64,000 nucleotides of DNA from Cellulomonas sp. Its GTDB lineage: Bacteria > Actinomycetota > Actinomycetes > Actinomycetales > Cellulomonadaceae. The position numbers and the translations under genes were made by a program. The notes under the pieces were generated by a model, which was not told the DNA's origin, did not search any database, and was given only the letters and a program-made list of their open reading frames with translations. This document shows positions 32,190 to 39,379 of the stretch, in pieces (the stretch's first letter is position 1; each line of letters starts with the position of its first letter). The stretch spans positions 62,001 to 126,000 of the forward strand of contig NZ_JADGMY010000026.1 in NCBI RefSeq assembly GCF_015234515.1, read 5' to 3'.

Positions 32190-33451
32190 CCGCCGTGCCG
32201 CCCGAGGACGTCGCCGCCGCGCTCGGGGACGCGTGGCGTGCGCACTGGTCCCACGTCGTCGCGCTGCTCGTCGCGCAGTTCGCCAGCCCGGACCTCGCCG
32301 AGGACGCGGCGGGCGACGCGTTCGAGGCCGCCGCGCGCACGTGGCCGCGCGACGGCGTGCCCGCCAACCCCGGGGCGTGGCTGCTGACGGCCGCGCGCCG
32401 CCGGGTGCTGGACCGGCTGCGCTCGCAGGCGGTCCACCGGCGCAAGGAGCCGCTCATGGTCGTCGACGACGAGATGCGCGCGCTGGCCGCCGCGGCGCAG
32501 GACCCCGGCGCGCACGTCGCCGACGAGCAGCTGCGCCTCGTCCTGACGTGCTGCCACCCGGCGCTCGCCCCGGCGGACCGGGTCGCGATGACGCTGCGGT
32601 TCGTCGTCGGGCTGGGGACCGCGGACATCGCGCGCCTGCAGCTGGTCCAGCACACCGCGATGTCGGCGCGGCTCACGCGGGCCAAGAAGCGGCTGGCGGC
32701 CACGGGCGTGCCGTTCGTCGTGCCGCCGCCCGGGCAGCTCGCCGAGCGGCTCGACGCCGTGACGACCGTGCTGTACCTGCTGTTCACGGCCGGGTACCAG
32801 CCCGCCGACGTCCCGGGCGGCCTGCGCGTGGACCTGGGCGACGAGGCCGTGCGCCTCACGCGCGAGCTCGACGTCCTGCTGGGCGGGTCGCCGCGCGTGC
32901 GGGCGTTGCTCGCGCTGATGCTGCTGCAGCACTCGCGGCGGGACGCGCGCCTGGACGACGACGGCCGCCTGGTGCTGCTGCCCGACCAGGACCGCGCGCG
33001 CTGGCACAGCGACGACATCCGGGAGGGCGTCGCGCTGCTGGCCGCCGTCCCACCGCTCGACGGGCTCGCGGAGGAGCACCGGCTGCAGGCTCTCGCGGCG
33101 GCCGAGCACGCGACGGCCCCGACCGCGGCCGACACCCGGTGGGACGTCGTCGCGCGGCTCTACGCGCAGCTGGAGACCCGCACGGGCTCGCCGGTGGTGC
33201 GGCTCGCCCGGGCCGTCGCGGTCGCGGAGGCCGACGGGCCGGACGCGGGCCTGGCGGTCCTCGACGGCCTCGACGACGCCCTCGCCCACCACCACCGGCT
33301 CCCGGCCGTCCGCGGGGAGCTGCTGCTGCGCGCGGGCCGCGCGGCCGAGGCCGTCGCCGAGCTCGAGCGGGCTCTCGGGCTGGTCCCCGACACCGCCGAG
33401 CGGCACCACCTGGAGGGTCGGCTGGCGCACGCACGGTCGCTGACGCCCTGA
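32186..33451 (+). CDS. ECF sigma factor, ECF42 group, with C-terminal helical extension
   Basis: A 421-residue sigma factor. Region 2 (residues 18-85) reads HVVALLVAQFASPDLAEDAAGDAFEAAARTWPRDGVPANPGAWLLTAARRRVLDRLR. Region 4 (about 110-165) has RLVLTCCHPALAPADRVAMTLRFVVGLGTADIARLQLVQHTAMSARLTRAKKRLA. The remaining 250 residues form a helical TPR-like domain starting FVVPPPGQLAERLDAVTTVLYLLFTAGYQP, the hallmark of ECF42 (SigJ/DUF6596-type), which has no anti-sigma factor. Its neighbours, the DGPF proteins, are the usual partners. It probably transcribes its own operon. GTG 32186 is fixed by the 4-nt overlap. Confidence 0.92.
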   Translation: MTAVPPEDVAAALGDAWRAHWSHVVALLVAQFASPDLAEDAAGDAFEAAARTWPRDGVPANPGAWLLTAARRRVLDRLRSQAVHRRKEPLMVVDDEMRALAAAAQDPGAHVADEQLRLVLTCCHPALAPADRVAMTLRFVVGLGTADIARLQLVQHTAMSARLTRAKKRLAATGVPFVVPPPGQLAERLDAVTTVLYLLFTAGYQPADVPGGLRVDLGDEAVRLTRELDVLLGGSPRVRALLALMLLQHSRRDARLDDDGRLVLLPDQDRARWHSDDIREGVALLAAVPPLDGLAEEHRLQALAAAEHATAPTAADTRWDVVARLYAQLETRTGSPVVRLARAVAVAEADGPDAGLAVLDGLDDALAHHHRLPAVRGELLLRAGRAAEAVAELERALGLVPDTAERHHLEGRLAHARSLTP

Positions 33452-33472
33452 CGGCCGGGCCGTCGCGGGACG

Positions 33473-34054
33473 TCAGCGCACGCGCGGGAGCCCGCGAGCG
33501 CGCCGCTGCACGGCCAGACGGGTGCGCGCCGCCATGCCGGGCAGCTCCGCGACGTCCCGTGCGCGGGCCACCAGCGTGGCCACCTCGTCGGACAGGACCG
33601 GCAGGTTCGCCTCGGGGTCGACCTGCAGCGTGGAGACGAGCACGTGGCGCCCACCCTCGCGGTCGATCACGCTGCGTGCCCCCACGACGCCGGGCAGCCG
33701 GCGGGCCTGCTCCGCGACGTGCCCCGCGAGCGCGGACCCGTCGAGCGTGAGCCGCCCGTCCGCACCCGACCCGGGCAGCCGCAGGGTGCCGACGCGCGGC
33801 GACGCGAGGTGCGCCGCCAGCCACCACAGCGCGAGGAGCGCGAGCACGACGCCGCCGGCCGTGGCGACCCCACCGAACCACCCCGTGTCGACGACCTCCT
33901 GGACGCGCCGCGGGTCGAGCGCACCGGACGTCTGCGGCCACGCGTCGCTCAGGGTCCCGGTCCACCACAGCACGGCGGCGACGCCGGCGACCACCAGCGG
34001 GAGCCCGACGACGAACGCGACGATGCGGTTCACCGCCCGCAGGCCGCGGTTCAC
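33473..34054 (-). CDS. amaP: Asp23-anchor membrane protein AmaP-like
   Basis: A 193-residue membrane protein with an N-terminal helix (NRIVAFVVGLPLVVAGVAAVLWW) and a second one (GGVATAGGVVLALLALWWLAAHLA), followed by a cytosolic domain of Asp23-like strands (GTLRLPG, RSVIDREGGRHVLVSTLQVDPEANLPVLSDEVATLV). AmaP in Gram-positives tethers Asp23 beneath the membrane. It is the last gene of the Asp23 operon. GTG 34054 overlaps the preceding stop by 4 nt. It converges with the ECF42 gene. Confidence 0.8.
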   Translation of the reverse strand: MNRGLRAVNRIVAFVVGLPLVVAGVAAVLWWTGTLSDAWPQTSGALDPRRVQEVVDTGWFGGVATAGGVVLALLALWWLAAHLASPRVGTLRLPGSGADGRLTLDGSALAGHVAEQARRLPGVVGARSVIDREGGRHVLVSTLQVDPEANLPVLSDEVATLVARARDVAELPGMAARTRLAVQRRARGLPRVR

Positions 34055-34695
34055 CGCGCACCTCCGTCGGCCGCGTCGCCGCGCGCGCGGCGACTGCGCA
34101 CGACGACGCGCGGGGCGTCGGCGAGCGCGGCGAGCCGCTCGGTGACGACGGTGCGGATGCGCTCGTCGGTCCCGGGGTCGCCGTCGGTGGTCGCGTCGAC
34201 CCGCACGGTGCCCCGTTCCCAGGTGCTGCGCGCGTCGAGCACGCCGTCGACCTGCGAGGCCGCACCGGACGCGAGCCGCGCGGCGTCGACCCCGAGCAGG
34301 TACTCGCCCCCGCCGGCGGCCAACGGGATCGCCGGACGCCGCCGGCGCGCCAGCGCGATGACGAGGAGCCGCAGCCCGACGAGCGCGAGGACCGCCCCGA
34401 TGAGCGCCAGCTGCCACGTGGGGGTGATCAGGCCGACCGCGTCGGCGGCGGCCACGACCCACGGCTCACCGTCGAGCACCCCGAGGGTGACGAGCCCGTC
34501 GTGCACCAGCACGACGGCGACGGCCAGCACGATCACGGCCAGGACGATGCCGACCCACCCGACGGGCCCGGCCGGCCGCGGCTGCGCGAAGGGCACGGGC
34601 TCGTGCGCAGCGGCAGGGGCCTCGACGGGTGGGTCGCCGACGGACGCGTCGGCGTGCCGTGCCCGGGTGCGGCGCGACTCGGTGGCCGCGCTCAC
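34051..34695 (-). CDS. DUF6286-type membrane protein of the Asp23 cluster
   Basis: A 214-residue protein. The first 48 residues are a polar, Pro/Ala-rich cytosolic head. Two membrane helices follow (GWVGIVLAVIVLAVAVVLV and a second near LALIGAVLALVGLRLLVIALA), then an Asp23-like C-terminal domain (AARLASGAASQVDGVLDARSTWERGTVRVDATTDGD). This is the DUF6286/'alkaline shock response' membrane component that accompanies amaP in actinobacteria. The GTG start overlaps the previous stop (GTGA), and the stop overlaps amaP the same way. Confidence 0.75.
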   Translation of the reverse strand: MSAATESRRTRARHADASVGDPPVEAPAAAHEPVPFAQPRPAGPVGWVGIVLAVIVLAVAVVLVHDGLVTLGVLDGEPWVVAAADAVGLITPTWQLALIGAVLALVGLRLLVIALARRRRPAIPLAAGGGEYLLGVDAARLASGAASQVDGVLDARSTWERGTVRVDATTDGDPGTDERIRTVVTERLAALADAPRVVVRSRRARGDAADGGAR

Positions 34696-35054
34696 CGCAC
34701 ACGCTCCGCGAGCAGCGGCGCGGGGTCCGTGACCGCGACGACGCGCACGTCGACCCTGTCGGCCTGGACCCCGGCGAACCGCTCGACGGCGTCCTCGACC
34801 GCGTCCCGCACGCGCCGTGCGGTGCCCGCCGCGGGCGCGGGCCACGCGAGCGCGACGTCCACCTCGACGTGCGCCCGCGTGCCGTGGGTGCGCGCCGACG
34901 CGTGCGGCAGGTCGCGCCCCAGCAGGCCGGCGGGCGCCTCGACGACGCCGGGGACCAGGGAGGCGGCGGCACGGGCGACCTTCTGCACGACCCGGTCGCT
35001 GACCGTCAGGGTGCCACGCGCCCCGGGTGCCGTCGCGGGTGCGACGTCAGCCAC
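34692..35054 (-). CDS. Asp23/Gls24-family protein
   Basis: A 120-residue Asp23-fold protein. It starts VADVAPATAPGARGTLTVSDRVVQKVARAAASLVPGVVEAP, the GxLxISDxVVxKIAxxAAxxVPGV pattern of the family, and continues HVEVDVALAWPAPAAGTARRVRDAVEDAVERFAG. It would sit on the inner face of the membrane. GTG 35054 overlaps the DUF2273 stop region by 8 nt; GTG 35063 is an alternative. Confidence 0.82.
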   Translation of the reverse strand: MADVAPATAPGARGTLTVSDRVVQKVARAAASLVPGVVEAPAGLLGRDLPHASARTHGTRAHVEVDVALAWPAPAAGTARRVRDAVEDAVERFAGVQADRVDVRVVAVTDPAPLLAERVR

Positions 35055-35226
35055 GGCGACCACCGCCCGTGAGGGCGGGCAGGTCGACCCTGCCCTCCAC
35101 GACGGCGCCCACGACCCACCCGACCGCGCCCAGCACGAGAGCCAGCAGGAAGCCGTTGAAGCCACCGACGATCGCCGCGAGGGCGAGCAGCAGCCCGGTC
35201 AGCAGACCGGCAAGGGACAGGGACAT
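35047..35226 (-). CDS. DUF2273 small membrane protein
   Basis: A 59-residue protein that I found by translating the gap between the two Asp23-like genes. It reads MSLSLAGLLTGLLLALAAIVG, then GFNGFLLALVLGAVGWVVGAVVEG, two membrane helices joined by a Gly/Asn turn, with a short charged tail. That is the DUF2273 pattern, a protein found in most Asp23-amaP operons of Gram-positive bacteria. Its ribosome-binding site GAGGAG is clear, and its stop overlaps the next Asp23 gene. Short length makes it easy to miss in automatic annotation. Confidence 0.85.
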   Translation of the reverse strand: MSLSLAGLLTGLLLALAAIVGGFNGFLLALVLGAVGWVVGAVVEGRVDLPALTGGGRRG

Positions 35227-35260
35227 GGGGTGCTCCTCGGTTCGGGACGTACGCGGTACG

Positions 35261-35281
35261 TGGTGCGTGGTGCGTGGTGCG
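35261..35281. repeat. 7-bp microrepeat (TGGTGCG x3)
   Basis: TGGTGCG occurs three times head to tail in the gap between the 127-residue Asp23-like gene and DUF2273. Confidence 0.7.
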
Positions 35282-35313
35282 TGCGGACGCTCGTCCGCGA
35301 TGCGGTGGTGCGG

Positions 35314-35697
35314 CTAGGGCAGGAGGTCGTCGACGTAGACGTGGACGTCCCCGCCCACGGCGGCGCGCACGGCGCGGTGCACGGCGGCGGCGAGCTCGCG
35401 CAGGTCGCCGCCCAGCAGGGCCACGACGTGCACGTCGATCGACGTGCCGTCCCCGGTGCTGCGTCTGCGCACCCCCGCCACACGCCGCCCGGGCAGGTGC
35501 GTGGCGATCTCACCGAAGGCGCCCGGGTACAGGCCCGCGACTCCGGGGACCGCCAGCGCCGCGGCGGCCGCGAGCTCGGCGAGGTCCGGCACGTCGAGGT
35601 CCGGCACGCCGGGGTCCGCCTCGAGGACCTGCGTCTCGAGGACCTGCGGCCCCGGGTCCGGGACGCCGACGGCCGGCGGCACCGGGTCCGTCGTCAT
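35314..35697 (-). CDS. Asp23-related protein of the cluster
   Basis: A 127-residue protein. Residues 1-36 are Pro/Asp/Val-rich and look disordered (QVLETQVLEADPGVPDLDVPD). The rest is a short Asp23-like module: ELAAAAALAVPGVAGLYPGAFGEIATHLPG, then [56 protein letters not shown] 35697 overlaps the stop of the first Asp23 gene by 4 nt, placing it second in the operon. Confidence 0.7.
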   Translation of the reverse strand: MTTDPVPPAVGVPDPGPQVLETQVLEADPGVPDLDVPDLAELAAAAALAVPGVAGLYPGAFGEIATHLPGRRVAGVRRRSTGDGTSIDVHVVALLGGDLRELAAAVHRAVRAAVGGDVHVYVDDLLP

Positions 35698-36194
35698 GCG
35701 ACGCGCGGCTGCGGCGCGGGCTCGGGCTGCGGGTCGTCCTGCGGCAGGTGCACGTCGTTGACGGCGATGTTCACCTCGATGACGCGCAGCCCGGTCATGC
35801 GCTCGACGGACGTGATGATGTTGCGTCGCACGCCCTCGGCCAGGTCGACGACGGACACGCCGTACTCGGCGACGAGGTCCACGTCGACGGCGGCCTCCTG
35901 CTCGCCCACCTCGACGCTGATGCCCTGCGCGTGGTTGGTCGTGCCGCCCGGGATGCGCTCGCGGATCGCGCTGAACGCGCGTGCGGCGCCGCCACCGAGC
36001 GAGTGGACGCCCGCGACGTCGGAGGCGGCGATGCCGGCGATCTTGGCGACGACGCCGTCGGCGATGGTCGTCGTGCCGAACTTGGTCTGCAGGGGTGTCG
36101 CGCCGGACTGGGGCGCGCCGGCGGTGCCGCTGTTGCCCACGCGCGGTGCGCGGTTCTCGGTGACGGTGGCCGGGGTGGTCGTCTGCTCGCTCAT
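35694..36194 (-). CDS. Asp23/Gls24-family alkaline shock protein, first gene of the operon
   Basis: A 166-residue canonical Asp23 protein. The Thr/Pro-rich N terminus (1-40) precedes the core: PLQTKFGTTTIADGVVAKIAGIAASDVAGVHSL, VEVGEQEAAVDVDLVAEYGVSVVDLAEGVRRNIITSVERMTGLRVIEVNIAVNDV. This matches the Gly-Thr-Thr-x-Ile-Ala-Asp-x-Val-Val-x-Lys-Ile-Ala pattern. I chose ATG 36194, which has AGGAG upstream; a longer frame to 36275 exists. It begins a run of six same-strand genes (this one, the 127-residue protein, DUF2273, Asp23, DUF6286, AmaP) and is divergent from an ECF sigma operon. Confidence 0.88.
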   Translation of the reverse strand: MSEQTTTPATVTENRAPRVGNSGTAGAPQSGATPLQTKFGTTTIADGVVAKIAGIAASDVAGVHSLGGGAARAFSAIRERIPGGTTNHAQGISVEVGEQEAAVDVDLVAEYGVSVVDLAEGVRRNIITSVERMTGLRVIEVNIAVNDVHLPQDDPQPEPAPQPRVA

Positions 36195-36318
36195 CGGTGC
36201 TCCTGGTGCGGTGGTCCGGGGTGGTGCGGAGGTGGTCGGCGTCCCGGGTGCCGTCCGGCCGGGGGACGCCGACACTGGGTGAGTGCCCTCCCGCGCGGCA
36301 ACGTCACGGCAGACGCTG

Positions 36319-36334
36319 TGTGATCTAGGTCACA
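36319..36334. promoter_or_regulatory. CRP/GlxR-type binding box
   Basis: TGTGATCTAGGTCACA has the exact TGTGA-N6-TCACA form of CRP/FNR-family operators and differs from the E. coli CRP ideal (TGTGATCTAGATCACA) by one base. It lies 125 bp from the Asp23 start and 39 bp from the sigma-factor start, in the divergent gap. Confidence 0.75.
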
Positions 36335-36372
36335 CTGCGCCGCCGGGTGCGCCGCACCGACCCGGCCCGTCC

Positions 36373-36948
36373 GTGCCGCCGGCGCCCGGCACGGCCCCGG
36401 ACGACCGCCCCGACCACACGCTCGTCGAGCGCGCCGGGCTGGGCGACCACGCGGCGTTCGCCACGCTCGTCGCACGCCACGGCGCCGCGCTGTACCGCTA
36501 CGCCCGGCGCCTGGCGCCGTCCCCGCAGGACGCGGAGGACGCGGTCCAGGACGCGCTGACGGCCGCGTGGCTCGGCGCCGAGCGCTACCGCGGTGACTCC
36601 AGCGTGCGCACCTGGCTGTTCGGCATCCAGACCAACTGCGTGCGCCGCGCGGCACGCCGCCGCGCGCACACCGCCGTCCCCGTCGCGGACGACGTCCGTC
36701 CCCCGCCAAAGGCACCCACCGGTGACGAGCCCGTGGAGCACCTGCTCGCGACCGACCTGCGGGCGGCGCTGGACCGTGCGCTCGCGGAGCTGCCCGGACC
36801 GCAGCGCGCGGTGTGGCTGCTCGTGGAGGTCGAGGGCATGTCCTACGGCGACGCGGCCCACGTGCTGCAGACCACCCACGCGGCGGTACGCGGCTCGCTG
36901 GAGCGCGCCCGCCACACGCTGAGCAGGAGGTTCGCCGCATGGCGCTGA
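36373..36948 (+). CDS. ECF RNA polymerase sigma factor
   Basis: A 191-residue sigma factor (GTG 36373). Region 2 runs HTLVERAGLGDHAAFATLVARHGAALYRYARRLAPSPQDAEDAVQDALTAAWLGAERYRGDSSVRTWLFGIQTN, and region 4 is DRALAELPGPQRAVWLLVEVEGMSYGDAAHVLQTTHAAVRGSLERARHTLSRR. No anti-sigma gene with a membrane helix follows; the next gene encodes an Asp23-fold protein instead. A longer frame from GTG 36283 would put the CRP box inside the coding region, which argues for 36373. It probably controls envelope-stress genes such as the divergent Asp23 operon. Confidence 0.9.
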   Translation: MPPAPGTAPDDRPDHTLVERAGLGDHAAFATLVARHGAALYRYARRLAPSPQDAEDAVQDALTAAWLGAERYRGDSSVRTWLFGIQTNCVRRAARRRAHTAVPVADDVRPPPKAPTGDEPVEHLLATDLRAALDRALAELPGPQRAVWLLVEVEGMSYGDAAHVLQTTHAAVRGSLERARHTLSRRFAAWR

Positions 36949-37391
36949 CCGAGCGACCCGGAGCGGACGACCTGCTCGACCTCGCGACCGCGCGCCTGCG
37001 TCAGCACACCGACGAGGGCTGGGTGGCCGTCGGCCCGCGCGTGCTGGCCGCCGCGCTCGGGGCGCTGCGCCCGTCGCAGCCCGTGCGGGGCCGGCACGCC
37101 GAGGGTGCGTTCACCGTCACGGCCGACGTGCTGCGGACGTCGCTGCGCACGGTGCTGGACCCCGACCCGCGCGTGCGCGTGCGTCGCCTGGCGTTCCGCA
37201 CCGGCGCCGACGACGCGCTCGACGAGGCGGTCGTCGAGCTGTCGGTCGGCTACCTGCAGCCGATCGCGCCGCTCGCCGCGGACGTGCGCCGCACGGTCGC
37301 GGACCACCTGCGCGCCGTGCTGGGCGATCCGGACCTGCCGGAGGCGGCCGTCACCGTGGACCTCCTGGTCACGGACGTGCACCGCACGTGA
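36939..37391 (+). CDS. Asp23-fold protein cotranscribed with the ECF sigma factor
   Basis: A 150-residue protein with an Asp23-like organisation: DDLLDLATARLRQHTDEGWVAVGPRVLAAALGALRPSQPV, then AFTVTADVLRTSLRTVLDPDPRVRVRRLAFRTGADDALDEAVVELSVGYLQPIAPLAADVRRTVADHLRAVLG. It has no membrane helix. ATG 36939 lies 10 nt inside the sigma-factor gene and has AGGAGG upstream, so the two are coupled; it may act as the sigma factor's partner or as an envelope protein. It ends 3 bp from the convergent NRAMP gene. Confidence 0.7.
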   Translation: MALTERPGADDLLDLATARLRQHTDEGWVAVGPRVLAAALGALRPSQPVRGRHAEGAFTVTADVLRTSLRTVLDPDPRVRVRRLAFRTGADDALDEAVVELSVGYLQPIAPLAADVRRTVADHLRAVLGDPDLPEAAVTVDLLVTDVHRT

Positions 37392-37394
37392 GGT

Positions 37395-38615
37395 TCACAC
37401 GAGCAGGAGCACCAGCAGCGCCACGTTGAGCACGACCACCAGGCCGACGACGACGCACAGCACGGCGTGCAGCCACGGCCCGTTGCGGTCGGCACCCATG
37501 AGCCCGCGGTCGCGGCCGTACCGCACGAGCGGGACCAGGGCGAACGGGATGCCGAAGCTGAGGACGACCTGGCTGAGCACCAGCGTCCACGTGGGGTCCG
37601 CGCCGACGGCGAGCAGCACGATCGCGGGCACCAGCGTGACGACCCGGCGCAGCAGCAGCGGGAACTGCCGGTGCAGCAGGCCCGCCATGATGGTCGCGCC
37701 CGCGTAGGCGCCGACCGACGTCGACGCGAGCCCCGACGCGAGCAGGCCGACCGCGAACGCCAGCCCGACGGCCGGGCCGAGGGCGTCGACGATCGCGGCG
37801 TGCGCGCCCTCGATCGTGTCGGTGCCCTCGGCGCCCTGCAGCCCGGACGCGGCGAGCAGCAGCAGGCCGATGTTGACGGCGCCGGCCACGACGAGCGCGA
37901 CGGCGACGTCCCAGCGCGTGGCGCGCAGCAGGCGACGGCGCGCCGACCCCTCGGGCGCGTGCCCGTGCCGGTCCCGTGCGAGCGCCGAGTGCACGTAGAT
38001 GGCGTGCGGCATGACGGTCGCCCCGAGCATGCTCGCCGCGAGCAGCACCGAGTCGGTACCGGCGAACCGCGGGACCAGCCCGCCGAGCACGCCGCCCGCG
38101 TCGGGCGGGGAGGCGAGCAGCCCGGCCAGGAACCCCACCGTGATGACGGCGAGCAGCGCCACGACCACGGCCTCGAACCGCCGCTGGCCGTACCGGTCCT
38201 GCGTCGCGAGGAGCACGATCGACGCGGCACCGACGATCAGCCCGCCGAGCGGCAGCGGGACGCCGAACAGCAGGTGCAGCGCGATCGCCCCGCCCACCAC
38301 CTCGGCGACGTCGGTGGCCGCGGCGACGACCTCCGCCTGCACCCAGAACGCGAGCCGCGGCCCGCGGCGCAGCCGGCCACCCAGCACGCCGGGCAGCGTC
38401 CGGCCCGTGACCAGGCCGAGCTTCGCGGACTGGTACTGGACCAGGACGGCCATCGCGTTGGCCGCGACGAGCACCCACAGCAGCAGGTAGCCGTAGCGGG
38501 CGCCGGCGGTGAGGTTCGCGGCGACGTTGCCGGGGTCGACGTAGGCGACGGCCGCGACGAACGCGGGGCCGAGCAGCGCGGCACCGCGTGCCCGCACCGG
38601 CGCCGGAGTTCGCAT
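37395..38615 (-). CDS. mntH: NRAMP-family Mn2+/Fe2+:H+ symporter
   Basis: A 406-residue transporter with about 11 membrane helices. Metal-site motifs are intact: DPGN at 27-30 (VDPGNVAANLTAGARYGY) in helix 1 and the MPHAIYVHS segment (near residue 200) in helix 6, with GTDTIEGAHAAI and STSVGAYAGATIMAG further on. It would import Mn2+ or Fe2+ using protons. The leader contains GCCTAACG, a fragment reminiscent of a DtxR/MntR half-site, but no complete box. Its stop faces the Asp23-like gene 3 bp away. Confidence 0.92.
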   Translation of the reverse strand: MRTPAPVRARGAALLGPAFVAAVAYVDPGNVAANLTAGARYGYLLLWVLVAANAMAVLVQYQSAKLGLVTGRTLPGVLGGRLRRGPRLAFWVQAEVVAAATDVAEVVGGAIALHLLFGVPLPLGGLIVGAASIVLLATQDRYGQRRFEAVVVALLAVITVGFLAGLLASPPDAGGVLGGLVPRFAGTDSVLLAASMLGATVMPHAIYVHSALARDRHGHAPEGSARRRLLRATRWDVAVALVVAGAVNIGLLLLAASGLQGAEGTDTIEGAHAAIVDALGPAVGLAFAVGLLASGLASTSVGAYAGATIMAGLLHRQFPLLLRRVVTLVPAIVLLAVGADPTWTLVLSQVVLSFGIPFALVPLVRYGRDRGLMGADRNGPWLHAVLCVVVGLVVVLNVALLVLLLV

Positions 38616-38662
38616 GGCCGAACGTTAGGCATCAGGGCGCCGCAACGCCACGCGGGCGCCGG

Positions 38663-39301
38663 TCAGGCGACGGCGCGCTCCCACGCGTCGTCCTCGGCCC
38701 GCCGGAAGCCGACGCGCTCCAGGTACGGCACCGCTCCGGGCGGCGCGGTCGGCACGACGAGCCGGTGCAGGCCGTGCGCGGCGAACACGTCGGAGTCCCG
38801 GTAGACGAACTCCCCCGGCGTGAAGTCGCGGAACCGCGGGGTCACCCAGTCCAGGACGACGACCCCCGAGCCGTCGCCGCGGTCGCGCACCAGCACCACG
38901 CCGACGGTCTCGTCCCCGCGCACCACGAGGAACGCGAGCTCCGCGCCCGTCGCGTCCCGGCCGGCGACGTCGTCCCCGGGCACCGTCCGGTGCCGTGCGA
39001 CGTCGTCGGCGTGCACCGCCAGGACGTGCCGCAGGTAGGCGTCGTCGGGGGCGACCTCGACCACCGCGTAGACGTTCGCGTCGGACCGCTCGCGTCGCAG
39101 CCGCCAGAGCCAGTAGAGGTCGATGACGGCGATGGCGCCGTTCATCGCGGCGAACGCCCAGATGCCGAACACCGCGTTGTACGCCGTCGCCAGCACGGCA
39201 CCGACGAGGTTCATGACCCGGAACCGCCACACGCGTGCCTGCATCAGCGACACGACGACCAGCACGGACCCGGTCCACCCGATGACTTCCCACCACGGCA
39301 T
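38663..39301 (-). CDS. YgjV-like membrane protein with C-terminal acetyltransferase-like domain
   Basis: A 212-residue two-part protein. Residues 1-70 resemble the small YgjV/inner-membrane domain, with three helices (VIGWTGSVLVVVSLMQARVWRFRVMNLVGAVLATAYNAVFG, AAMNGAIAVIDLYWLWRL). Residues 78-212 look like a GNAT-type domain, with a beta-strand and a final ERVGFRRAEDDAWER motif, plus VVLVRDRGDGSGVVVLDWVTPRFRDFTPGEFVYRDS. The motif A pyrophosphate loop is not obvious, so acetyl-CoA binding is uncertain. Function unknown. It is divergent from the next acetyltransferase. Confidence 0.7.
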   Translation of the reverse strand: MPWWEVIGWTGSVLVVVSLMQARVWRFRVMNLVGAVLATAYNAVFGIWAFAAMNGAIAVIDLYWLWRLRRERSDANVYAVVEVAPDDAYLRHVLAVHADDVARHRTVPGDDVAGRDATGAELAFLVVRGDETVGVVLVRDRGDGSGVVVLDWVTPRFRDFTPGEFVYRDSDVFAAHGLHRLVVPTAPPGAVPYLERVGFRRAEDDAWERAVA

Positions 39302-39379
39302 GCCCGCAGGCTAGGCCCTGGCCGGCGGACGTCCGTAAAGACGTCGACGCGCCGGCGCGGGGCGTGGATCGTAGGAGTC

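Noticed and set aside
36283..36372. Longer N terminus for the ECF sigma factor from GTG 36283
   Set aside because: It would place the CRP-type box inside the coding region and adds residues without family similarity.
38616..38660. MntR/DtxR-type box in front of mntH
   Set aside because: Only a partial half-site (GCCTAACG) was seen; no full palindrome.
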